From NCBI RefSeq assembly GCF_000807255.1, contig NZ_CP009268.1, forward strand, positions 3,812,384 through 3,876,383: DNA of 64,000 nt, read 5' to 3'. This DNA is from Clostridium pasteurianum DSM 525 = ATCC 6013 (lineage in GTDB: Bacteria > Bacillota > Clostridia > Clostridiales > Clostridiaceae). Position numbers and translations under genes: made by a program. The notes beneath the pieces were generated by a model. The model ran no database searches. It was not told the origin of the DNA and saw only the letters and a list, made by a program, of their open reading frames with translations. The first letter of the stretch is position 1, and each line of letters begins with the position of its first letter. Of the stretch, positions 1 to 8,751 are shown piece by piece.

Positions 1-965
1 GTAGGGGCAAAATTTATGGAATTCAATTTCTGAAATTCTTGTATTTCATCATCTATATTAATTTCAATGTTATCATATTTACCAGTTCCCAGGGTTATTA
101 TTTTTTTAGTAACACCTAACTCACAATAGTAATAGGGCATAGTAAATACACAATTCTCATCATTAATTATTTCAATCTTTATCTTTTGTTCTAAGGTAGC
201 TTCGTATATATTTTTTTCTATATATGATTTTTCTTTTAAAAGCATATCCATAGATTCTTTAATTAATTTTTCTATAGGCATGTAAGTATTACCTTTGGCA
301 CAAAATTCATTTATGATATAATTTATTCCACTTTGTATTCTAAAAGGAGAATCATCTTCTACACCTAAACTTCTTGCAATTTTATCTGCACTTTTAAAAC
401 CAATTCCAGTTATATCTTCTATTAATACATAGGGATTTTCTTTAACAACTTTTATAGATTCTGAGCCATATTTTTTATATATTTTTATGCATTGATTAGA
501 TGTTATTCCATAGGTCTGTAAGAAAACCATTATATTTCTTATTTCTCTTTGTGATGAATAGGATTCCTGTATAATTTTTATTTTTTTTTGCCCTATACCC
601 TCTATTTCACTAAGTCTATTTATATCTTTATCTAATATTTCAAGAGTTTTATCACCGAATTTATCAACTATTTTTTTTGCTGTCACAGGTCCAATTCCTG
701 TTATTACTCCAGAAGATAAATATCTCTCTATTCCCAGTTTAGAATCTGGAAGTATTTCCTCATAACCGGTAACTTTTAATTGATTACCAAAATTAGGATG
801 ATTCACCCATTCTCCTTGAACCTTTAACGATTTTCCTTCTGTAATATAAGGTATGAATCCCACTATTGTATGCCTTATATCTTTTTCTCTAACATGAGCT
901 ACAACATAACCATTTTCTTCATTTTTAAAAACTATATCTTCCACAACGCAGTTTAATTCGGACAT
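1..965 (-). CDS. recD2: RecD2-type ATP-dependent DNA helicase, N-terminal part (runs off window)
   Basis: Partial gene: the start is ATG at 965 after GGAGAG, and the frame stays open for 321 codons to the window edge. The visible part matches the N-terminal region of the long RecD-like helicases of Firmicutes (RecD2/YrrC). It has an OB-like first segment (residues about 1-75), then tandem helix-hairpin-helix stretches with GITGIGPVTAKKI near residue 93, GIGQKKI near 128 and GIGFKSADKIA near 190. The ATPase core with its Walker motifs would lie beyond the window. RecD2 acts as a 5'-3' helicase in DNA repair outside the RecBCD complex. The family call rests on the HhH array and overall pattern, not on helicase motifs. 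Confidence 0.85.
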   Translation of the reverse strand, partial: MSELNCVVEDIVFKNEENGYVVAHVREKDIRHTIVGFIPYITEGKSLKVQGEWVNHPNFGNQLKVTGYEEILPDSKLGIERYLSSGVITGIGPVTAKKIVDKFGDKTLEILDKDINRLSEIEGIGQKKIKIIQESYSSQREIRNIMVFLQTYGITSNQCIKIYKKYGSESIKVVKENPYVLIEDITGIGFKSADKIARSLGVEDDSPFRIQSGINYIINEFCAKGNTYMPIEKLIKESMDMLLKEKSYIEKNIYEATLEQKIKIEIINDENCVFTMPYYYCELGVTKKIITLGTGKYDNIEINIDDEIQEFQKLNSINFAP

Positions 966-1131
966 AAAATCTCTCCTAGTATTAATAACTCCTTTATAAT
1001 ATATCATTTTTATAAATTAATTTAATAAATAGGTATTTTCTCTTAAAACATATTATACAGTATTGTAACATTATTATTCATAAAAATTATATCATACTAT
1101 ATGTCTATTACAAAATATTTAATGCTATAAG

Positions 1132-1181
1132 CAAAAGCTGTGTTGTAATATATAGTATAATGCATTACAACACAGCTTTTG
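1132..1181 (-). terminator. Intrinsic terminator of metK
   Basis: A perfect 18-bp inverted repeat (1132-1149 with 1164-1181) lies six bases past the metK stop. The stem is rich in GC for this genome. The T tract is short and partly inside the stem, but the hairpin is strong and could also stop transcription arriving from the other side. Confidence 0.85.
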
Positions 1182-1186
1182 TATAA

Positions 1187-2362
1187 TTATAAATATTTTT
1201 TTATTTCATCTACTTTGCTAAGCTTTTCCCAAGGCACATCAATATCAGTTCTGCCAAAATGACCATAAGCTGCTACTTGCTTATATATTGGTCTTCTTAA
1301 ATCTAAATCTCTTATTATTGCACCTGGTCTTAAGTCAAATACTTTTTCAACAATTTCAACAATTTTATCTTCTGAAATCTTTCCTGTTCCAAAAGTATCA
1401 ATAGAAATTGATACAGGTTTTGCAACCCCTATTGCATAAGCAAGCTGTATTTCAAGCTTATCTGCAACACCAGCTGCCACTAAATTTTTAGCAACCCATC
1501 TGCTAGCATAAGCTCCTGATCTATCAACTTTTGTTGGATCTTTTCCTGAAAAAGCTCCACCACCGTGTCTACCATATCCACCATAAGTATCTACTATTAT
1601 TTTTCTTCCAGTAAGACCTGAGTCTCCTTGCGGTCCTCCTACAACAAATCTTCCAGTAGGATTAATAAAATATTTTGTGCTATCATCTAAAAGTTCAGCA
1701 GGTACAACAGGTTTTACAACATTTTCAATTAGATCTTTCTCTATTTGTTCCTGTGAAACTTCTGGACTATGTTGAGTTGATATAACAATAGCATCTATTC
1801 TAACTGGCTTGTTGTCTTCATACTCAACTGTAACCTGTGTTTTCCCATCCGGTCTTAAATAACTTAATTTCCCATTTTTCCTAACTTCAGTTAATTTTCT
1901 TGAAAGCTTATGAGCTAAAGCTATTGGCATAGGCATGTATTCTGGAGTCTCATTTGTTGCAAAACCAAACATCATACCTTGATCTCCTGCACCTACTGCT
2001 TCTAGCTTATCCATTTCTCCTTTTCTTGATTCTAAAGCTTCATCTACACCTTGAGCTATATCTGCAGATTGTTCATCGATTGATGTAACCACTGCACACG
2101 TATCGCAATCAAATCCAAACTTTGCTCTAGTATAACCTATTTCTTTTATTGTTTCTCTTACAACTTTAGGTATATCAACATAACATTTTGTTGATATTTC
2201 TCCCATTACATTTACTATACCGGTAGTAACTGTAGTCTCACAAGCAACTCTGCCATATGGATCCTGAGCTAAAATAGCATCTAATACGCCATCAGATATT
2301 TGATCACATATTTTATCTGGATGTCCTTCAGTTACCGATTCAGAAGTGAATAATTTTCTCAA
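1187..2362 (-). CDS. metK: S-adenosylmethionine synthetase
   Basis: Makes S-adenosylmethionine from methionine and ATP in the cytoplasm. The protein has 391 residues, the normal MetK length. It carries the N-terminal [14 protein letters not shown] segment (about 10-23), the ATP-binding [11 protein letters not shown] loop near 124-134 and the phosphate-binding [16 protein letters not shown] loop near 267-282. The start ATG follows AAGGGGG. It is a single gene under a SAM-I riboswitch and its own sigma-A promoter, so its product represses its own synthesis. I see no truncation or odd residue. Confidence 0.98.
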   Translation of the reverse strand: MRKLFTSESVTEGHPDKICDQISDGVLDAILAQDPYGRVACETTVTTGIVNVMGEISTKCYVDIPKVVRETIKEIGYTRAKFGFDCDTCAVVTSIDEQSADIAQGVDEALESRKGEMDKLEAVGAGDQGMMFGFATNETPEYMPMPIALAHKLSRKLTEVRKNGKLSYLRPDGKTQVTVEYEDNKPVRIDAIVISTQHSPEVSQEQIEKDLIENVVKPVVPAELLDDSTKYFINPTGRFVVGGPQGDSGLTGRKIIVDTYGGYGRHGGGAFSGKDPTKVDRSGAYASRWVAKNLVAAGVADKLEIQLAYAIGVAKPVSISIDTFGTGKISEDKIVEIVEKVFDLRPGAIIRDLDLRRPIYKQVAAYGHFGRTDIDVPWEKLSKVDEIKKYL

Positions 2363-2390
2363 TTGAATTTCCCCCTTAATATAAAATAAA

Positions 2391-2537
2391 GCCTCTTCTT
2401 AAATAAGAAGAGACTATTTTTACAAATCTCTCTTATCTTGCAGTATATTATCTGCAGGAATTGGCACCGTATGTGAAATTATCACACTGGTTGCCGGGCT
2501 TCATAGGGCCATTTCCCTCCACCTCTCTCGATAAGAG
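2391..2537 (-). promoter_or_regulatory. SAM-I (S-box) riboswitch with terminator platform, controls metK
   Basis: Read on the minus strand, P1 is formed by CTCTTATC (2530-2537) and GATAAGAG (2430-2437). Between them lie the S-box hallmarks GAGGTGGAGGGA, ATGAAGCCCGGCAACC and GGTGCCAATTCC. The expression platform is a terminator hairpin at about 2391-2415 (TCTTCTTA/TAAGAAGA) followed by a T-rich run. The family is established as a transcriptional OFF switch when SAM binds, which fits its position directly before the SAM synthetase gene. Confidence 0.97.
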
Positions 2538-2576
2538 TCAAAATCTAATATATAATTCAATTTAAACCGCATTGTT

Positions 2577-2605
2577 ATAGTATCACAGTAACTATAAGTA
2601 GTCAA
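2577..2605 (-). promoter_or_regulatory. Sigma-A promoter of the SAM riboswitch-metK transcript
   Basis: On the minus strand, TTGACT (2600-2605), a 17-bp spacer and TACTAT (2577-2582) form a near-consensus promoter. The expected start near 2570 places the S-box aptamer about 30 nt into the transcript. Confidence 0.75.
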
Positions 2606-2733
2606 TATAGATGTTAAAAAAGCGGCCACAGCCGCGTTATTTCGCTTCGCTCAACTTCTTTTGGGCGAAGCCCTTTAATTAGACCCATTTCTTAGCATAT
2701 CTATTTCATAATATTTTTATAAAGCTAAAACCT

Positions 2734-2758
2734 TTGCGAAGCATATTGATGCTCCGCA
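2734..2758 (-). terminator. Hairpin after the zinc-ribbon ORF
   Basis: TGCGAAGCAT and ATGCTCCGCA form a 10-bp stem with one mismatch, immediately downstream of the small ORF. It is probably the element's transcription terminator, though the T tract is poor. Confidence 0.4.
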
Positions 2759-2760
2759 TT

Positions 2761-3030
2761 TTAATACTCATAAGTTATACCATGAACTCCGTCATATTTT
2801 CTTGGTCTCATTATAGCTCCGCATTTCTCGCAACTAAATGTAGGAGGTTCAATTACATTTTCATCATCTATTTCATCAAACATCTCAACTACATCCCTTG
2901 GTATATATTCTTCCACTCCACATTCTGTACATATATATAAGACTCCGTCTTCTTCAATTAAATTTTCTTTCAATTTAGCTTTATATTTTGCCCTTTGTTT
3001 ATCTTTTATTTTTTTATTCTTTTTAGCCAT
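2761..3030 (-). CDS. Small zinc-ribbon protein carried by the IS91-like element
   Basis: An 89-residue protein with a very lysine-rich first 22 residues and two Cys pairs, CTEC near residue 34 and CEKC near residue 67, which probably bind one zinc ion as a zinc ribbon. The start ATG follows AAGGAAGG. It begins 15 bp after the transposase stop on the same strand, so the two are probably co-transcribed. I do not recognise a named family. A DNA- or RNA-binding accessory protein of the transposon is plausible, but that is inference from the basic tail and the zinc motif. Confidence 0.6.
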   Translation of the reverse strand: MAKKNKKIKDKQRAKYKAKLKENLIEEDGVLYICTECGVEEYIPRDVVEMFDEIDDENVIEPPTFSCEKCGAIMRPRKYDGVHGITYEY

Positions 3031-3045
3031 AATAACTACCTTCCT

Positions 3046-4284
3046 TTATACATATAATGGCTCTATTTTATCACGAATTATCCCCTTAATCACACCATAA
3101 TTGTACATTATCTCTTCAATTTTTCTTTTGTTTTCACCTATTATTTTCTCTTTAAATTTTTCTCTTACACTTACATTTTTATAGTATATATCATGAAATT
3201 TCATCTGTATTCCACACTTTTCACATTTTAATGGATTCACTCCAAATGTAAGAAGTATTCTTGTTTGCCAATTATTAATTTTTCTTTTGAACTCAGCAAC
3301 TTTTTCATTTACCAACTTAAAAAATTTATTTTTATGTCTTGTGTTTTTAGCATATATTCCATAATATCTTATCATCTTAAAATTCTTTTCTGGTATGTGT
3401 CTTATTACTCTACCTATAAAATCAATAACATCTATTTCCTCTACAACTTCTTCACCATCTTCATGTCTTTCATAACGAAAAGTTACTTTTTTACCATCAT
3501 ACTTTATTATTCTTGATTCAGCGATAGCTGGTCTTGCTGTATATCTTCCAACATACTTTCCTGCTTGCTTTGCTGTTTTTATTTCACCTTTTCCATATAC
3601 ATAAAATCCATTCTCTAACCTTTTATATAGCTTATTTTTTAATTTTTTAAATTCTTTTTTTCCACTTTTAAGATTAATTCCTATTTCGTCTAACAATATT
3701 TTTTGCCATCTTTTCCTTAGTGCTGTATAATTTATATGTTTTGTATTCCTCCAAATTGTAATTTCTCCAGCACCACCTTCGGTGACAATTAAGTGGACAT
3801 GTGGATTCCATTTTAAGTCTCTTCCAAAAGTATGAATTACTGAGATTATTCCTGGTGTAAAACATTCTTTTTTATTTAAATCTCTAAACCAGCTCATAAT
3901 TGCTTTTGCTGAACATTTAGGTAATAATGATAATAGTTTTCTATCCCTAGCAAAATATATTCTAAGTTCCTGTGGAATTGTAAATACCATATGTCTATGC
4001 TTTGAGTTAATAAGTCTTGCCACCATTTCATCAGACCATTCTTCAGATTTTTTCTTACCACATGAGGTACAAAATCTACTTTTACAGCTAAATCCAACTC
4101 TTTTTATATGACCACAATTTTCACACTTAAACTCAATAAATCCATTATCTAAGGATTTACAATTAATCATCTTATCAACTTCTCTACTTATGTTAGCTCT
4201 AATTTTCCCTTTATATATCTCACTGAATTTTTCCCAATTATCCACAAATATTTGTTTTATAACACCTTGCATAATCATCACCAA
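3046..4284 (-). CDS. IS91-family HUH transposase
   Basis: 412-residue Y-transposase/Rep-like protein expected to nick and transfer single-stranded DNA for rolling-circle-type transposition. Residues 54-75 form an N-terminal zinc-binding segment (C54, C57, C67, C72, C75), typical of IS91/IS801 transposases. The metal-binding HUH motif is HVH at 162-164. Candidate nucleophile tyrosines are Y244 and Y248 in KYVGRYTARP. The C terminus has another CxxC near 353 (KCEKCG). The reading frame is uninterrupted and the length suits the family, so it may be active. The start is uncertain: the frame opens with TTG-GTG-ATG, and no strong ribosome site is seen. Confidence 0.9.
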   Translation of the reverse strand: MVMIMQGVIKQIFVDNWEKFSEIYKGKIRANISREVDKMINCKSLDNGFIEFKCENCGHIKRVGFSCKSRFCTSCGKKKSEEWSDEMVARLINSKHRHMVFTIPQELRIYFARDRKLLSLLPKCSAKAIMSWFRDLNKKECFTPGIISVIHTFGRDLKWNPHVHLIVTEGGAGEITIWRNTKHINYTALRKRWQKILLDEIGINLKSGKKEFKKLKNKLYKRLENGFYVYGKGEIKTAKQAGKYVGRYTARPAIAESRIIKYDGKKVTFRYERHEDGEEVVEEIDVIDFIGRVIRHIPEKNFKMIRYYGIYAKNTRHKNKFFKLVNEKVAEFKRKINNWQTRILLTFGVNPLKCEKCGIQMKFHDIYYKNVSVREKFKEKIIGENKRKIEEIMYNYGVIKGIIRDKIEPLYV

Positions 4285-4431
4285 TCACTAAATTTGCTAA
4301 TAATTATATCAAAAATCCTATTCCAAAATATTACTTGTAATATTTTCCTCAAACTTCTAACATTAGATTTTTCAAGCCCTGCCGGGCAATATTTTTATAC
4401 AAAAAATTTTTAAATTCCTAATATATAAAAA

Positions 4432-4449
4432 AAGACACATATGTGTCTT
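4432..4449 (-). terminator. Terminator of the tRNA operon
   Basis: AAGACACAT/ATGTGTCTT forms a perfect 9-bp stem, followed on the minus strand by eight T residues, three bases after the last tRNA. It separates the tRNA transcript from the IS91-like element. Confidence 0.85.
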
Positions 4450-4452
4450 CTT

Positions 4453-4537
4453 TGGTGGAGGAAGATGGATTCGAACCATCGAAAGCTGAGCTAACAGATT
4501 TACAGTCTGCCCCCTTTGGCCACTCGGGAATTCCTCC
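4453..4537 (-). tRNA. tRNA-Tyr (GTA), copy 2
   Basis: An 85-nt cloverleaf with CCA encoded. The acceptor stem is GGAGGAA/TTCCTCC, the anticodon loop CTGTAAA reads GTA, and there is a long class II variable arm. The T arm contains GGTTCGAATCC. It is the last gene of a four-tRNA minus-strand operon and is identical to the copy at 4715-4799. Confidence 0.97.
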
Positions 4538-4541
4538 ATAA

Positions 4542-4617
<76 letters not shown>

Positions 4618-4634
4618 TTGTTATACAATTTAAA

Positions 4635-4710
4635 TGGTGGGCACTACAGGGCTCGAACCTGTGACCCTCTGCTTGTAAGGCAGATGCTCTCCCAGCTGAG
4701 CTAAGCGCCC
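4635..4710 (-). tRNA. tRNA-Val (TAC)
   Basis: 76 nt including encoded CCA. The acceptor stem is GGGCGCT paired with AGTGCCC, the anticodon loop CTTACAA reads TAC and the T arm contains GGTTCGAGCCC. Confidence 0.97.
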
Positions 4711-4714
4711 ATTT

Positions 4715-4799
4715 TGGTGGAGGAAGATGGATTCGAACCATCGAAAGCTGAGCTAACAGATTTACAGTCTGCCCCCTTTGGCCACTCGGGAATTCCTCC
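4715..4799 (-). tRNA. tRNA-Tyr (GTA), copy 1
   Basis: First gene of the tRNA operon and identical in sequence to 4453-4537: class II tRNA with CCA encoded, anticodon GTA. The two identical copies flank the Val and Thr genes as a direct repeat. Confidence 0.97.
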
Positions 4800-4988
4800 A
4801 CATTATCAATATTATTTAGTTAATACTTTAAACATCAAGCGCATCAACAAGGAATATTATATAATTCTAATAATTATTTTTCAAATTCTAAATATCTCAA
4901 AATATCATATTTTTAACTATATATCTCTTTATAGATTCATTTTTCTCGCTTATATACATACACTCATATTTTTTTAACAAAGCCGATA

Positions 4989-5597
4989 TTAATTACTTAT
5001 ACTATCTAAGTTAATAAATTTTGATGCTATATCTTTAACTACATTAAAATCTTTATTATCAAGTTTTGCCTTCAAGAGATACATTGCATCTGAAATTCCC
5101 CTTTTTTCATCATTATTATTTATATCATTTTGAAGTCTATTCAGATCACTGTGGGATAAACTTTTACTTATGGAAAAAATTTTCACTTTATCTGAAATAC
5201 TCAAATTATCTATTATCTTTTCCTTAGAAACTTTGAATACCGAAATATCTTTTTTATTTTGAATTTGTCCTGAATTTTCCTTATTATATGAGTACGAATT
5301 ATTTTCCTTAGTTTTATTTTTATCGTATAAATCTTTAGAATCTTCATTATAAATAGTTATATTTTTATTTGAACCATCGTATTTATTTAAATTTTCATTA
5401 TTTCTAACATCTCCATCTGAAATATTATCTCTAATACTTTTTTCACTTAAATTATTTCGACTTTTATTATTAAGGATTAACGTTTTATCATCCTCATTAT
5501 CTATTATCCCAGTACTAAAATGAAAAATTAAAATGATGCTAAGTACAGTTAATATAGTTATGCTTATTATAACTATATTTAAATTTTTTTTAATCAC
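4989..5597 (-). CDS. Unknown membrane-anchored protein
   Basis: 202 residues, GTG start after GGAGGG. It has one N-terminal hydrophobic helix (about residues 7-29, probably a signal anchor). A low-complexity stretch rich in Asn, Asp, Lys and Ser follows (about 30-120). A more ordered C-terminal part (about 121-202) contains KVSKEKIIDNLSISDKVKI. The layout suggests a short anchored extracytoplasmic protein. It stands alone between the tRNA operon and divergently transcribed yyaC, so a sporulation role is possible but unproven. I recognise no family. Confidence 0.6.
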   Translation of the reverse strand: MIKKNLNIVIISITILTVLSIILIFHFSTGIIDNEDDKTLILNNKSRNNLSEKSIRDNISDGDVRNNENLNKYDGSNKNITIYNEDSKDLYDKNKTKENNSYSYNKENSGQIQNKKDISVFKVSKEKIIDNLSISDKVKIFSISKSLSHSDLNRLQNDINNNDEKRGISDAMYLLKAKLDNKDFNVVKDIASKFINLDSISN

Positions 5598-5709
5598 AAA
5601 AATCCCTCCAATATATATATTAAAATTATATCTTCACAAAGAATTTTTATTCAAAATTTCATAATATTAGTTGATTTAATCTCATATAGATTATTGGGAG
5701 GTGTAATCC

Positions 5710-6252
5710 TTGAATAAAACCAAAGCATTTTACAAAGATCCTATGGCCTACTATGAAATGGCCTATTTTTTAAAAAATTATATTAATGATAATACAATAA
5801 TAGTTTGTATCGGAACTGATAGATGCATAGGAGATTGTCTTGGACCATTAACAGGTACTATTTTAAAAAACAGAAATTTTCCTTTACCTGTTTATGGAAC
5901 AATATCTGAACCGATCCATGCATTAAATCTAAATAAAAAATTAGATTCTATAAAATTACTCTATCCAAAATCAGAAATTATAGGAATAGATGCTTGTTTA
6001 GGAAATAGCAATAGTATAGGCGAAATACAAATACGTGATTATCCTATACATCCTGGAAAAGGAGTAGGAAAATCTCTTCCTGATGTAGGTACTTCGTCTA
6101 TAATTGGTATAGTTGATTCCTGTGATAGTACTGAATTATTTACTAATAGAAATATACGTCTAAACCTAATTCTAGATATGACCACAGTAATTTGCGATGC
6201 ACTAATGCATTCATATTATTTATTTAAAAAACCCCACAGTAAAAACACATAA
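5710..6252 (+). CDS. yyaC: YyaC-family spore protein (Gpr protease-like fold)
   Basis: 180 residues, TTG start with GGGAGGTG eight bases upstream. The family (Bacillus YyaC) is related to the germination protease Gpr and is made during sporulation; its substrate is not established. Recognisable segments are CIGTDRCIGDCLGPLTG (about 34-50), GIDACLG (about 98-104) and the Gly-rich GKGVGKSLPDVGTSSIIG (about 117-134). The conserved Asp-rich loops resemble those of hydrogenase-maturation-type proteases. A terminator follows. Confidence 0.85.
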   Translation: MNKTKAFYKDPMAYYEMAYFLKNYINDNTIIVCIGTDRCIGDCLGPLTGTILKNRNFPLPVYGTISEPIHALNLNKKLDSIKLLYPKSEIIGIDACLGNSNSIGEIQIRDYPIHPGKGVGKSLPDVGTSSIIGIVDSCDSTELFTNRNIRLNLILDMTTVICDALMHSYYLFKKPHSKNT

Positions 6253-6280
6253 AATACTTAGATAAAAATTTCTAAATAAT

Positions 6281-6316
6281 AAAAAGTGACTGTCGTTTAT
6301 ATTGCAGTCACCTTTT
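6281..6316. terminator. Bidirectional terminator between yyaC and mbl
   Basis: AAAAAGTGACTG pairs with GCAGTCACCTTTT, giving a stem with A/T runs on both sides. It sits between convergent genes. Confidence 0.8.
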
Positions 6317-6345
6317 AGCACTTTTAATATACTTATAAAAGTTAA

Positions 6346-7365
6346 TTATCCTAATATATCTTCTCCATCTAAATACACTTTATCAATAAATTCCAGGACT
6401 TTTCCAGTGCCTAGTGCAACGCATGAAACAGGATCCTCTGCAACATAAACTGGGACTTTAGTAACATGTTCAATGAGCTTATCCAATCCTTTTAAAAGGG
6501 ATCCTCCTCCTGTCATAACTATTCCTTTTTCTGCAATATCTGCTGCCAATTCAGGCGGAGTTTTTTCAAGCACCGAATGAGTGCAATCAGCTATAGCATT
6601 AACCGCTTCTTCAAGTGCATCTCTCATCTCCTTTGAAGTTACAATTAAATTTTTAGGAAGACCTGTTATTAAATCTCTACCTCTAATTTCTAAAGACTCT
6701 TCTGCTTCACCTTTAAAAGCTGATCCTATGTTTATTTTTAAATCTTCAGCAGTTCTTTCTCCAATCATTAATTTATGTTTTTTCCTTATATATTTAATAA
6801 TAGCTTCATCGAAACTATCTCCTGCAACTTTTACAGCCCTTCTTACTACTATTCCACCTAAAGAGATAACAGCTATATCACTTGTTCCTCCACCTATGTC
6901 TATAACCATATTTCCACTTGCTTTTGTTATATCAAGTCCCATTCCAATTGCTGCCGCTAATGGTTCCTCAATTAAACAAGGTTTTTTTGCTCCTGCATTT
7001 ATAGCTGCATCTTTAACAGCTCTTTTTTCAACCTCTGTAGCTTCACAAGGTATACATATAACTACTTTAGGAGTAGATATTCTTCGTTTACCACAAGCCT
7101 TTTGTATAAAATGCTTTAACATCTTTTCAGTCATATCATAATCTGATATTACTCCATCTCTTAATGGACGAATAGCCACTATATTCCCAGGGGTTCTACC
7201 TATCATTTTCCTTGCTTCCTCACCAACAGCAAGGACCTCTTTAGTATTACGATTTATTGCCACTACTGATGGCTCTTTTAATATTATCCCTTTTCCTTTA
7301 AGGTAAACAAGCACAGTAGCCGTTCCTAAGTCTATGCCCATATCAGATCCAATTCCAAAAAACAT
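6346..7365 (-). CDS. mbl: MreB/Mbl-type actin-like rod-shape protein
   Basis: Bacterial actin that polymerises under the membrane and guides the elongation cell-wall machinery. About 339 residues from the chosen ATG at 7365 (GGAG site upstream). A longer frame begins at 7410 but has no ribosome site. Actin-fold motifs are phosphate 1 (GIDLGTATV near residue 9), phosphate 2 (VIDIGGGTSDIAVISLGG) and adenosine (MTGGGSLLKGLD). The neighbour upstream is spoIIID, the order known for B. subtilis spoIIID-mbl, which is why mbl is preferred over mreB. Confidence 0.9.
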   Translation of the reverse strand: MFFGIGSDMGIDLGTATVLVYLKGKGIILKEPSVVAINRNTKEVLAVGEEARKMIGRTPGNIVAIRPLRDGVISDYDMTEKMLKHFIQKACGKRRISTPKVVICIPCEATEVEKRAVKDAAINAGAKKPCLIEEPLAAAIGMGLDITKASGNMVIDIGGGTSDIAVISLGGIVVRRAVKVAGDSFDEAIIKYIRKKHKLMIGERTAEDLKINIGSAFKGEAEESLEIRGRDLITGLPKNLIVTSKEMRDALEEAVNAIADCTHSVLEKTPPELAADIAEKGIVMTGGGSLLKGLDKLIEHVTKVPVYVAEDPVSCVALGTGKVLEFIDKVYLDGEDILG

Positions 7366-7484
7366 TCCTCTATTCACTCCATCTCCTATGTTTTTTACAT
7401 AAAACAACACATTTATCTCACTATAACCTTATTATTACATAAAATTATAAATATTTCTTCTTTTTTATTATAATAGGAATGTTT

Positions 7485-7739
7485 CTAACCTTCAATAGCC
7501 TTGTACTTCATTTTTGTAGCTTTTCCACCTCTAATATGCCTTTCAGCTTTATTTACTTCTAAAATATTTTTAGCTTGTTCAGCAATTTGAGGATTTATTT
7601 GAGGTAATCTCTCTGTCATATCTTTGTGTATAGTACTTTTACTCACTCCGAAAACTTTAGCAGTTTTTCTAATTGTAGCTTTTGATTCAATGATATATTG
7701 TGCTACTTCTAAGACTCTTTCCTCAATATAATCTTTCAA
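7485..7739 (-). CDS. spoIIID: Sporulation transcription factor SpoIIID
   Basis: 84-residue helix-turn-helix regulator of mother-cell genes during sporulation. The HTH is at about 22-45 (TIRKTAKVFGVSKSTIHKDM), and the basic C-terminal tail KAERHIRGGKATKMKYK is typical and contacts DNA. The start is TTG after AGGAGGT. It lies between a spoIIQ-like gene and mbl, as in other clostridia and bacilli. In the family it acts downstream of sigma-E. Confidence 0.97.
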   Translation of the reverse strand: MKDYIEERVLEVAQYIIESKATIRKTAKVFGVSKSTIHKDMTERLPQINPQIAEQAKNILEVNKAERHIRGGKATKMKYKAIEG

Positions 7740-7800
7740 AGTGCTACCTCCTTAAACCTTCTATATTATAAATATGCAATATATATCATATTGATTACTA

Positions 7801-7840
7801 ATATCAGCCATTCCCCTATTTTTTTAGGAATGGCTGATAT
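7801..7840 (-). terminator. Terminator of the spoIIQ-like gene
   Basis: ATATCAGCCATTCC pairs perfectly with GGAATGGCTGATAT over 13-14 bp just past the stop at 7850. It isolates spoIIID transcription from upstream readthrough. Confidence 0.85.
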
Positions 7841-7849
7841 ATAAAATAA

Positions 7850-8659
7850 TTAATATTTTACATAATTCTGTGGATTTACATCTTTATAGCTACCATCACT
7901 TTGTTTTTCATCAATTTGAAAATATAAATGGTCACAATCAACTATTCTATCTTTGGCATTATCACTATCTCCAATCACCCCGATTTTACTATTCTGAGCG
8001 ATTGAATCTCCAGATTTTATTGATATACTTGATGGTTCTAAATTATCATATGTTGTTTTTAATTTTCCATCTTTACTTATGATAACTACATTTCCACCAT
8101 TAACTGAAGATACTGTTCCACTCATTGCTGAATAAACAGGCACTCCTTTATTATTTACCTTTATATATTCTCCTAATATAGTTCTTGATACATTATCTAA
8201 TCCTAACGCCATAGCACCCTCTACTCCTGTATAACTCTGAGCAATAGTACCATTTACAGGTGTTACCATACTAGCTACTGCCGTTGTACTAGTTGGTACA
8301 CTTGCATTACTTTTTTCAGCATTATTTTTTGTAACATTATTTTTTACAGTATCTTTTTTTACCAAGTTGGCATTATCCATACTAGTCTTTTTACTATCAT
8401 CTTTTGCTGTATTGGTTTTTGGTGATTCTGTAGTTTTTGCATTATTAACTGTGTTCTTACTTTCATTATTTAATGATATCTTTGATTCCTGCTTTGATAA
8501 GGAACTATTTTTATGTTTAGGGTTAGTGTTTACATATGTAGCAACCCCTGCAACCACACATAAGCAAAGAAACAAGATTACATAAAATCCATCTTTTTTC
8601 CAAAAACTACTTTTCTCCTTTTTGATTGATTGTTTGTTTTGTAAATCATTTTTATCCAT
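7850..8659 (-). CDS. spoIIQ: SpoIIQ-like LytM/M23-domain forespore protein
   Basis: 269 residues. It has an N-terminal cytoplasmic tail, one membrane helix (about 25-43), a long Ser/Lys/Asn/Thr linker (about 50-130) and a C-terminal M23 (LytM) domain (about 135-265). In spore formers SpoIIQ spans the forespore membrane and docks the mother-cell SpoIIIA complex. The first metal motif HxxxD is missing: the aligned stretch reads TILGEYIKV, while the later HLYFQI keeps one His. Loss of ligands is known for B. subtilis SpoIIQ, so this is probably structural and not a peptidase. Position between spoIID and spoIIID supports the name. A sigma-F/G-like promoter lies upstream. Confidence 0.85.
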   Translation of the reverse strand: MDKNDLQNKQSIKKEKSSFWKKDGFYVILFLCLCVVAGVATYVNTNPKHKNSSLSKQESKISLNNESKNTVNNAKTTESPKTNTAKDDSKKTSMDNANLVKKDTVKNNVTKNNAEKSNASVPTSTTAVASMVTPVNGTIAQSYTGVEGAMALGLDNVSRTILGEYIKVNNKGVPVYSAMSGTVSSVNGGNVVIISKDGKLKTTYDNLEPSSISIKSGDSIAQNSKIGVIGDSDNAKDRIVDCDHLYFQIDEKQSDGSYKDVNPQNYVKY

Positions 8660-8680
8660 TGATTAACACCTCCTTTTTGT

Positions 8681-8708
8681 ATTTTGTCCACAACTTAGTA
8701 AATAATAC
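8681..8708 (-). promoter_or_regulatory. Candidate forespore (sigma-F/G type) promoter of spoIIQ
   Basis: On the minus strand GTATT (8704-8708), a 14-bp gap and GGACAAAAT (8681-8689) resemble the sigma-F/G pattern GYATA and GGnnAnAnT. It lies between the spoIIQ start and the IS1182 left end, so the insertion left it intact. Eye-matched only. Confidence 0.45.
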
Positions 8709-8751
8709 ATTTTATACAAAATATTTTTCCTTTTTATGATAAAAAAGGGAG

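Larger units (their letters stand above)
2618..4395 (-). mobile_element. IS91-like HUH (rolling-circle type) insertion element, approximate ends
   Basis: The unit holds an HUH transposase, a downstream zinc-ribbon ORF and GC-richer hairpin-forming ends. The 3' (origin-like) side at about 2618-2680 carries the hairpins GCGGC/GCCGC, CTTCGC/GCGAAG and GGGC/GCCC. The 5' (terminus-like) side at about 4374-4391 carries GCCC/GGGC. IS91-type elements have such subterminal hairpins and no conventional inverted repeats or target duplication, so the exact boundaries cannot be read by eye. It lies between metK and a tRNA operon, just past the tRNA terminator. Confidence 0.6.

Noticed and set aside
2734-2940. 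Plus-strand frame opposite the zinc-ribbon ORF
   Set aside because: Shadow of the minus-strand gene, no ribosome site and hydrophobic random composition.
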